This document shows positions 1 to 5,299 of a DNA stretch of 6,217 nt, one piece after another. The DNA lies in assembly GCA_023460715.1 (NCBI GenBank), contig JAEWPH010000093.1, forward strand, positions 1 to 6,217, given 5' to 3'. Under the pieces are notes generated by a model. That model saw only the letters and a program-made list of their open reading frames with translations, had not been told where the DNA came from and did no database searches. Origin of the DNA: Pseudomonadota bacterium. GTDB taxonomy: Bacteria; Pseudomonadota; Gammaproteobacteria; Burkholderiales; Burkholderiaceae_C. How positions within the stretch are numbered: position 1 is the stretch's first letter; each line of letters starts with the position of its first letter. The position numbers were made by a program, and so were the translations under genes.

Positions 1-12
1 GCGCGGTGCGTA

Positions 13-33
13 GTGGATAGCTCGGCTATCCAC
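13..33. repeat. Perfect 9-bp inverted repeat with 3-nt loop
   Basis: GTGGATAGC at 13-21 is the exact reverse complement of GCTATCCAC at 25-33, with TCG as the loop. No run of T follows on either strand, so it does not look like a standard intrinsic terminator. It lies about 175 bp past the end of the penicillin-binding protein gene, next to the larger hairpin at 81-180. It could be a protein-binding dyad, a second module of the same structured RNA, or a transcript-end stabiliser. The dyad is certain; its role is unknown. Confidence 0.75.
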
Positions 34-80
34 AAGCGCCGCAACGCCGCAGACCGCCCGCAAACGCCACTGCCCGAAGG

Positions 81-180
81 GTTGGAGCGAAATCGGGCGA
101 TTGAACGCCTTGAATGCTTGCATGGGCATGAGCCCATGCGGCGCATCCGAAGCGTCCACTCATCCCGATTGCGCTTCAAC
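81..180. other. Long imperfect hairpin, candidate structured RNA or DNA element
   Basis: The two halves of this 100-nt segment pair along nearly their whole length. The outer stem is 81-97 with 164-180 (17 positions: one G-T wobble, one mismatch). The middle stem is 103-117 with 143-157 (15 positions: one wobble, three mismatches). The apical stem is 118-127 with 132-141 (10 positions: two wobbles) around the loop ATGA, with C142 bulged. Overall 34 of 42 positions are Watson-Crick and four are wobble on the plus strand. On the minus strand there would be three wobbles, so the transcribed strand is not decided. It begins 30 bp beyond the stop codon of the penicillin-binding protein gene and has no T-run on either side. 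It could be the 3' end structure of that mRNA, a small RNA, or one copy of a dispersed palindromic repeat. I do not recognise a named family. Confidence 0.6.
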
Positions 181-209
181 GCGACCCCTGCGAGATCGTT
201 AACACGTTC

Positions 210-2813
210 TTAGGGCGGCGTTTCGACGAAGAACGGCGTGCCCTGCCCCGCCGTACCGTTGCTGCCCCGCGGCACGACCACACCGCGCTGCACGGGTGCG
301 GTGGTCACGCCGCCATCGCCCTGCTGGGCGGGCGGGGGCGCTGCCCCACCCAGCGGGGACGGCACCACCACCCCGGGCACCGGCTGCGCGGGCGCGGGCG
401 ATGGCTGCGACGGTGCGGGCAGCGGGGCTGGTGGCTGCGTTGCGGCCGGTGTGTCCGGAAGTTCGTCGTAGGTGACGGGAGGCAGCGCCTGCACGCGCGG
501 CGTGACGTTCTCCAGCGGCACTAGGGGGGCCTCGGTGATTTCGGGCCTTTCCGCGCTGGCCGGGGCCGACGCGGCGGGCGTGGCCACCGGTGCGCGGCTG
601 CCCGCGCTCGCGCCGGCATCGGCGGTCTCGCCGGTACGGCGGCCGAACAGGTCGTAGACCCAGTTGCGCACGCCGCTCACGGCGCTGCCGACCCAGCTGC
701 GCTCTTCCTCGTCCACGAAGCGCTCGCGGGCGTCGATGGCCTTGGCGCGCAGGGCCTGCTGGAAGAATTCACCCACCATGGGTAAGGCGCTGTGCGCACC
801 CTGGCCCCAGTAGTCGCTGCGCAGGGTGATGCGCCCGTCGTTGAAGCCCGCCCACGCGCCCGCCACCAGCTGGGGATGCATCAGGATGAACCAGCCGTCT
901 GTGTTGTCCTGCGTGGTGCCGGTCTTGCCCGCCACATCCGCGTTGATGCCGTAGCGGCTGCGGATGGCCACGCCCGTGCCCTTGTCGATCACGCCGCGCA
1001 TGGCGTCGCGCAGCGTCTGCGCCGGTCCCACGTCCATCACGCGCTCCGGCGCGGCCGGGGCGAAGTCTTCCAGCACCTTGCCGTTCTTGTCCTCGATGCG
1101 GGTGATGACGATGGGCGCCCGGTAATTGCCGGCACCGGCGATGGTGCCGTAGGAGGCCACCATTTCCTTGAGCGTGACCGGGCTGGTGCCCAGGGCCAGC
1201 GAGGGCACCACGTCCAGCTTGGACTCGCGCACGCCCATGGCCCGCGCCAGCTGCGCCACCCGCCCCGGGCCCACCTGCATCATCACCTGGGCGGTGATGG
1301 TGTTCTTGGAATACGCCAGCCCGTCGCGCAGCGTCATCGGTTCATCGCTCGGCGGCGTGTTGCCGTCCGTGGGACGCCAGACCTGCTTGCCGCCCAGCGG
1401 GATCTCGACCGCCTGGTCGATCAGGGTGTCGGTGGGCTGCATGCCGGCGGCAAACGCCGCGCCGTACACGAAGGGCTTGAAGGTGGAGCCCGGCTGGCGG
1501 CGCGCGGCCTGCACATGGTCGAAGGGGTCCTGCGCGAAGTCGCGGCTGCCCACCCAGGCGCGCACCTCGCCCGTGCGCGGATCGATGGCCAGGAAGCCGG
1601 CCTGCACGCGCGTCTTCTGCTCGCGCAGCTCGCGCAGGAAGGCCGCGTCGGCCAGCAGCTCCTTGGCGACCTCGTCCGGCGCGCCCCCCTTGGCCACGGC
1701 GGCCTCGTAGCGGGCGGATTCACGCACCATCTGCTGCACCAGCGGGCTCTTGGCGCTCCAGGCGTTGCGCGAGGCCCAGGCCGTGTCGGCCACGCCCTGC
1801 AGTGCCTTGCCCTGCCGTGCTACGGCCTGGTTGGCGAGCGTCTGCAGGCGGTGGTCGATGGTGGTGCGGATCACCAGGCCATCGGCATACAGGCTGTAGC
1901 CGTTGCGGTCGGCCCAGTCGATGAGCTGCTTGCGCAGCTGCTGCGCCAGGTGCGGCGCGGGGCCGGCGGTTTCCACCTGGCGCTCGAAGCGGATGCGCAG
2001 CGGCCGCTTGCTGAGCTGCTCGTACTCGGCAGCTTCCAGCTTGCCGCGCTTCTTCATCTGGGACAGCACGGTGTTGCGCCGCGCCTGCGCCCGCTCGGGG
2101 TTCAGCACCGGGTTGTAGTACGCCGTGCCCTTGAGCATGCCGATCAGCGTGGCGCTCTCCAGCACGGTGAGCTTGTCGGCGGACTTGTCGAAATACGTGC
2201 GCGCCGCCATCTCGATGCCGTAGGCGTTGTAGAGAAACGGCACGGTGTTCAGGTAGGTCTCCAGGATCTCGTCCTTGGAGTACAGCGCCTCGATCTTCAG
2301 CGCGGTGATGGCCTCCTTGAGCTTGCGCGTGAGCGTGGGCGCGCGGCCGATCTCTTCAGGGTAAAGGTTGCGCGCCAGCTGCTGCGTGATGGTGGAGCCG
2401 CCTTGCTTGTCGCCCCCCAGCGTGCGGACCACGGCCGACAGCGTGCGGCGCCAGTCCATGCCCCAGTGCTCGTAGAAGCGGTGGTCCTCGGTGGCGATGA
2501 GCGCATCCACCACGGGCTTGGCGATCTCGTCGAGCGGCACCCACTCGCGGTTGACCCAGCGGTACTCCGCCAGCAGCCGCCCGTCGGCCGACACCAGCTG
2601 CGCGGGCTGCTCCATCTTGGCCTTGCGGATGTCGCTGATGCCCGGCGTGAACGGCACCAGCGCCAGGATGTACAGCAGCAGGGCCAGGGCCAGCCCGGCC
2701 ATCAGCCACAGCAGGCTGTGCAGGGACCACAGGCGCTCCGGGCGGCGCAGCAGGCGCGCCAGCGTGGACCGCAGCGCAACCCCACGGGCCCGCAAGACAT
2801 CATTCAACGGCAT
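210..2813 (-). CDS. Class A penicillin-binding protein (bifunctional peptidoglycan glycosyltransferase/transpeptidase)
   Basis: This 867-residue protein should polymerise lipid II into glycan strands and cross-link the stem peptides in the periplasm, anchored in the inner membrane. A short cytoplasmic arginine-rich N-terminus precedes one membrane segment (about 32-55). The GT51 domain shows EDHRFYEHWG at 109-118 with catalytic Glu109, GGSTITQQL at 138-146, RKLKE at 163-167 and the KDEILETYLN block at 180-189. A helical, charged stretch (about 323-402) separates it from the transpeptidase domain. That domain has all three motifs: STFK with Ser443, SKN at 502-504 and KTGT at 630-633. Residues from about 725 to the end form a Pro/Ala-rich tail, probably disordered. 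The ATG at 2813 is chosen because the next Met lies inside the membrane helix; no good Shine-Dalgarno is visible. A terminator-like hairpin lies 12 nt upstream. It resembles PBP1A-type enzymes, but I cannot assign a specific paralogue. Confidence 0.96.
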   Translation of the reverse strand: MPLNDVLRARGVALRSTLARLLRRPERLWSLHSLLWLMAGLALALLLYILALVPFTPGISDIRKAKMEQPAQLVSADGRLLAEYRWVNREWVPLDEIAKPVVDALIATEDHRFYEHWGMDWRRTLSAVVRTLGGDKQGGSTITQQLARNLYPEEIGRAPTLTRKLKEAITALKIEALYSKDEILETYLNTVPFLYNAYGIEMAARTYFDKSADKLTVLESATLIGMLKGTAYYNPVLNPERAQARRNTVLSQMKKRGKLEAAEYEQLSKRPLRIRFERQVETAGPAPHLAQQLRKQLIDWADRNGYSLYADGLVIRTTIDHRLQTLANQAVARQGKALQGVADTAWASRNAWSAKSPLVQQMVRESARYEAAVAKGGAPDEVAKELLADAAFLRELREQKTRVQAGFLAIDPRTGEVRAWVGSRDFAQDPFDHVQAARRQPGSTFKPFVYGAAFAAGMQPTDTLIDQAVEIPLGGKQVWRPTDGNTPPSDEPMTLRDGLAYSKNTITAQVMMQVGPGRVAQLARAMGVRESKLDVVPSLALGTSPVTLKEMVASYGTIAGAGNYRAPIVITRIEDKNGKVLEDFAPAAPERVMDVGPAQTLRDAMRGVIDKGTGVAIRSRYGINADVAGKTGTTQDNTDGWFILMHPQLVAGAWAGFNDGRITLRSDYWGQGAHSALPMVGEFFQQALRAKAIDARERFVDEEERSWVGSAVSGVRNWVYDLFGRRTGETADAGASAGSRAPVATPAASAPASAERPEITEAPLVPLENVTPRVQALPPVTYDELPDTPAATQPPAPLPAPSQPSPAPAQPVPGVVVPSPLGGAAPPPAQQGDGGVTTAPVQRGVVVPRGSNGTAGQGTPFFVETPP

Positions 2814-2825
2814 GGAAATACAAGC

Positions 2826-2865
2826 AAAAAGTGCCGCAAGCGCTTTTGTATAAAGCGCATACAGC
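2826..2865 (-). terminator. Terminator-like hairpin with U-tract just upstream of the penicillin-binding protein gene
   Basis: Read on the minus strand, GCTGTATGCGCT (2865-2854) pairs with AGCGCTTGCGGC (2844-2833). The core is a perfect 7-bp stem (GCGCTTT/AAAGCGC) with a 5-nt loop, extended by five more positions that include two G-U wobbles and one mismatch. Two nucleotides later a run of five U follows (2830-2826). The wobbles form only in minus-strand RNA, which with the U-tract favours that direction. It lies about 170 nt past the end of the reductase gene, so it may end the photolyase operon transcript. It also sits only 12 nt before the start codon of the next gene, so it could instead act as an attenuator in that gene's leader. 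From memory it resembles an AGCGCTAGCAGCT-type intergenic repeat frequent in Comamonadaceae. Confidence 0.6.
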
Positions 2866-2982
2866 TATCAATTCAGGAGTGATCGGCGACCGACCCCAAG
2901 GTGGGCCTCGCCGCAGCGCGCCGCCACGGTCAACCTGCGGCACCGCGCGGCGGCGGCGGCGCTGGTGCCTACGGGGTGCGCA

Positions 2983-2988
2983 GTTATA
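2983..2988 (-). promoter_or_regulatory. Possible -10 box for the penicillin-binding protein gene
   Basis: The minus strand reads TATAAC here, one of few AT-rich hexamers in this GC-rich gap. It would start a transcript with a leader of about 160 nt that includes the terminator-like hairpin at 2826-2865. No good -35 hexamer lies 16-18 nt upstream, so support is weak. A competing candidate is TATACA in the loop region of that hairpin (minus strand, 2852-2847), which also lacks a convincing -35. Confidence 0.2.
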
Positions 2989-3035
2989 CCGCCAATCCCG
3001 CCCGGAGCCGGACAGGGCGTCTGGCTTACCGGCCG

Positions 3036-3746
3036 TTACCAGGGGAGCCGGTCGCCCCGGTAGGAATGGAAGCTGCCCGATGCCTCGGCCGGCAGGCCGT
3101 CCAGCACGCGCAGCAGGTCCGCTGCTGCCTCCGCCGGCGGGCGGCCGATGTCCGCGCCGCCGAAGGGCCTGGACAGCGCCGAGTCCACCGTGCCCGGATG
3201 CAGCGCCACCAGCACCGCCTGCGGGTGCGTGCGGGCCACTTCGATGGCCGCCGTCTTGAGCAGCATGTTCAGCGCCGCCTTCGAGGCCCGGTAGCTGTAC
3301 CAGCCGCCCAGCCGGTTGTCGCCGATGCTGCCGACCTTGGCCGAGAGCACGGCCAGCAGCGCGCGCTCCTTGCGCGGCAGCAGCGGCGCGAAGTGCGCCA
3401 GTACCAGGGCCGGACCGAAGGTATTGGTGCGGAAGGTCGCCTCCAACTGCGCGTAGTGCAGTTGGTTCAGGCGCTTCTCCGGCCTGCCGAACGGTCCATG
3501 CAGCACACCGGCGGCGTGGACGATGCAGTGCCAGGGCCCCTGCCCCGCCAGCTGCTGCGCCGCGCGGGCGATGGAAGCCTCATCGTCCAGGTCCACCGCC
3601 GGATCGGTGCGGCGGCCCAGGCCCAGCGCCCGCCCGCAGCGCGGGTCGGCCTGCAGATGGGCCAGCAGTGCGCCCCCGATGGCGCCCGAAGCGCCGATGA
3701 CCAAGGCGCGGTAGCCCTGTGGAAGGGATGGCAAGCCCTGCCTCAC
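3036..3746 (-). CDS. Short-chain dehydrogenase/reductase (SDR), C-factor-like, third gene of the photolyase operon
   Basis: This 236-residue protein is a compact single-domain SDR, a likely cytosolic NAD(P)(H)-dependent oxidoreductase of unknown substrate. A Rossmann glycine motif GASGAIG lies at 18-24, HAAG at 77-80 stands for the usual NNAG, and Asn108 lies in NTFG. The active-site YRASK at 152-156 gives the Tyr-x-x-x-Lys pair, and HPGTVDS at 183-189 follows as in the family. The segment LSAKVGSIGDN (134-144) has Ala136 where many SDRs carry the catalytic serine; Ser135 or Ser140 may substitute. The GTG start is chosen because it overlaps the upstream stop as GTGA (3743-3746), a sign of translational coupling. 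Co-transcription with two photolyases suggests a link to light or UV stress, but the sequence does not reveal the reaction. Length is normal for CsgA/C-factor-type SDRs. Confidence 0.92.
   Translation of the reverse strand: MRQGLPSLPQGYRALVIGASGAIGGALLAHLQADPRCGRALGLGRRTDPAVDLDDEASIARAAQQLAGQGPWHCIVHAAGVLHGPFGRPEKRLNQLHYAQLEATFRTNTFGPALVLAHFAPLLPRKERALLAVLSAKVGSIGDNRLGGWYSYRASKAALNMLLKTAAIEVARTHPQAVLVALHPGTVDSALSRPFGGADIGRPPAEAAADLLRVLDGLPAEASGSFHSYRGDRLPW
3743..3746 (-). other. GTGA stop-start overlap coupling photolyase and reductase genes
   Basis: On the minus strand the GTG start of the reductase overlaps the TGA stop of the Fe-S photolyase as GTGA. No strong Shine-Dalgarno precedes it, which again favours coupled translation and supports GTG over the in-frame TTG four codons later. 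Confidence 0.8.
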
Positions 3747-5299
3747 AGCTGATCGAGCCGGGAGCGCACGGCTGCGGCCTGCGCGCGCAGGGCATCGCGT
3801 TGCGCGTCCGGCATCTTGTGCAGCTGGCGATAGACCATGCCCAGCCGCGTGTTGCCGCCGAGGGTGCCCTCATGCCGGGCGAAGAAGTCCCAGTACAGGG
3901 CGTTGTAGGGGCAGGCGCGTTCCCCCACCTTGCCCTTCTTGTCATAGTGGCAGCCGCTGCAGTAGTCGCTCATGCGGTCGATGTAGGCCGCGCTGCTCAC
4001 ATAGGGCTTGGTGGCCAGCAGGCCCCCGTCGGCGAACTGGCTCATGCCCACGGTGTTGGGCACCTCCACCCATTCGAAGGCGTCGATGTAGACGCCCAGG
4101 TACCAGCGGTGCACGGCCGCGGGATCGAGCCCGGCCAGCAGCGCGAAGTTGCCGATGACCATCAGCCGCTGGATGTGGTGGGCGTGGGCATGCTCCAGCG
4201 ACTGCCCCACGGCATGCTGCATGCAGCGCATGCGGGTGTCGCCCGACCAGAACCATGGCGGCAGGGGCGCCGTGTGGCCCAGGGCATTGCGCTCTTCGTA
4301 GCCGGGCATGTGCGCCCAGTAGATGCCGCGCACATATTCGCGCCAGCCCAGGATCTGGCGGATGAAGCCCTCCACCGCTGCCAGCGGAGCCCGGCCTGCG
4401 TGGTAGGCCGCCTGGGCGTGCTGCACCAGCTCGTGCGGGCGCAGCATCTTGGTGTTGAGCGCGAACGACAGCAGCGAGTGGAAGAGCCGTTCGCTGCGGC
4501 TGCTCATCGCGTCCTCATACGCGCCGAAGTGCGGCAGCGTGGTAGCGATGAAATGGCTGAGCCAGGCCAGCGCTTCGGCCCGGTTCAAAGGCCAGCGCAG
4601 TCGCGCGGCCTGCGGGTTGCCGAAGCTCTGGACGCCGGCGGCCTCGATCGTGGCCCACAGGGCGCTGTGATCGTGGGTGGGCCGGGCATCCGGGGGCAGA
4701 TCGGGCGTGCCGGGCCAGGGCTTGCGGTTGTCGTGGTCGTAGTTCCACTGGCCGCCTTCCGGATCGCCCGCCGCATCGATCAGCACCTGGTGGCGCTGGC
4801 GCATGCCGCGGTAGAAGTGTTCCATCAGCCACTGCTTGCGGCCCTGGAACGCGTCGGCCACCTCGGTGCGGGTGGTATAGAAATGTTCGCTGTCCACGGC
4901 CTGCACGTCGAAGGGCTGGTGGGCGGCCCAGGTGCGCAGCTGCTCGTCCAGACGCCATTCGTCCGGGTGCTGGTACTGCAGGGTCTGCGCACCGTAGTGC
5001 GCCATCAGCGCAGCCAGATTGGTGGGGATGGATTGCCGGTTGCTCGCATCGTCGATGGCGATGTAGCGCACCCGGTGCCCGGCCGCCTTGAGCTGCCGCG
5101 CCAGGTCGCGCATGGCGGCGAAGATCGCCAGGATCTTCTGCGCATGGTGCAACACGTAATCGGTCTCCTGCCGCACTTCCATCAGCACGTAGACGGTGCC
5201 TTCGTCCTGCGTGTCGAACCAGGAATGGACGGGGTTGAGCTGGTCGCCCAGCAGCAGGCGCAGCGTGTGGGCACGGCGGGGCGTGGCCGGCCGGTTCAT
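3743..5299 (-). CDS. phrB: Iron-sulfur bacterial (6-4) photolyase / cryptochrome (FeS-BCP, PhrB/CryB type)
   Basis: This 518-residue flavoprotein belongs to the photolyase-related family whose studied members use FAD, a [4Fe-4S] cluster and a ribityllumazine antenna to repair (6-4) photoproducts. The N-terminal antenna domain opens with LRLLLGDQLNP (13-23). Cluster ligands are Cys359, Cys447, Cys450 and Cys463. As I recall the Agrobacterium PhrB ligands (350, 438, 441, 454), each is offset by exactly nine residues. With the same offset, His374/His375 in HAHHIQRLM match the lesion-site histidines, and Trp351, Trp399 and Tyr400 match the electron-transfer residues. All expected functional positions are therefore present. 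The ATG at 5299 is chosen because it puts the GDQL motif at the usual place and overlaps the upstream stop as ATGA; the frame stays open further upstream, but that part is a shadow of the preceding gene. The stop overlaps the reductase start. A purely signalling cryptochrome role is possible. Confidence 0.96.
   Translation of the reverse strand: MNRPATPRRAHTLRLLLGDQLNPVHSWFDTQDEGTVYVLMEVRQETDYVLHHAQKILAIFAAMRDLARQLKAAGHRVRYIAIDDASNRQSIPTNLAALMAHYGAQTLQYQHPDEWRLDEQLRTWAAHQPFDVQAVDSEHFYTTRTEVADAFQGRKQWLMEHFYRGMRQRHQVLIDAAGDPEGGQWNYDHDNRKPWPGTPDLPPDARPTHDHSALWATIEAAGVQSFGNPQAARLRWPLNRAEALAWLSHFIATTLPHFGAYEDAMSSRSERLFHSLLSFALNTKMLRPHELVQHAQAAYHAGRAPLAAVEGFIRQILGWREYVRGIYWAHMPGYEERNALGHTAPLPPWFWSGDTRMRCMQHAVGQSLEHAHAHHIQRLMVIGNFALLAGLDPAAVHRWYLGVYIDAFEWVEVPNTVGMSQFADGGLLATKPYVSSAAYIDRMSDYCSGCHYDKKGKVGERACPYNALYWDFFARHEGTLGGNTRLGMVYRQLHKMPDAQRDALRAQAAAVRSRLDQL
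5296..5299 (-). other. ATGA stop-start overlap coupling the two photolyase genes
   Basis: On the minus strand the TGA of the DASH gene and the ATG of the Fe-S photolyase gene share ATGA. The preceding purine-rich GGATGTGGGCGG offers only a weak ribosome site, so re-initiation by terminating ribosomes is the likely mode of translation. Confidence 0.85.

Larger units (their letters stand above)
1..209. other. Gene-free structured region downstream of the penicillin-binding protein gene
   Basis: I find no convincing protein gene here. It holds the two hairpins listed separately (13-33 and 81-180), a small CCC-GAA-GGG dyad at 73-81, and a linker with two copies of CGCCGCA (37-43 and 45-51). The only open frame of any length, a GTG-started 66-codon plus-strand frame from 13 to 213, runs straight through both hairpins and ends inside the stop codon of the convergent gene. 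Its arginine-rich translation resembles nothing I know. The left neighbour lies outside the window. Confidence 0.6.
2814..3035. other. Intergenic region between the reductase and penicillin-binding protein genes
   Basis: This is the only sizeable gap among the four co-directional genes and separates the photolyase operon from the cell-wall gene. The part nearest the penicillin-binding protein start (2814-2880) is noticeably AT-richer and holds the hairpin with U-tract. The rest is very GC-rich, with a short CGG-repeat tract around 2946-2960, and shows no convincing gene. A weak -10-like hexamer lies at 2983-2988. Confidence 0.6.

Noticed and set aside
13..213. A 66-codon plus-strand reading frame starting with GTG
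   Set aside because: It begins in the 9-bp hairpin, runs through the long hairpin and ends inside the stop codon of the convergent gene. No Shine-Dalgarno or recognisable protein feature is visible, and the RNA/DNA structure explains the sequence better. A conserved homologue would change this.
792..2882. A 696-codon open frame antisense to the penicillin-binding protein gene
   Set aside because: Long antisense frames are expected opposite GC-rich genes. Its His/Arg/Gly/Ala-rich translation has no domain, whereas the minus-strand protein has complete catalytic motifs.
2945..2963. CGG trinucleotide run as a possible phase-variable repeat
   Set aside because: Only about four to five units in a non-coding, GC-rich stretch; too short to suggest slippage-based control.
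2998..3020. Possible short hairpin CGCCC/GGGCG just after the reductase stop
   Set aside because: Only 5 bp with an 11-nt loop and no U-tract in very GC-rich sequence; easily due to chance.
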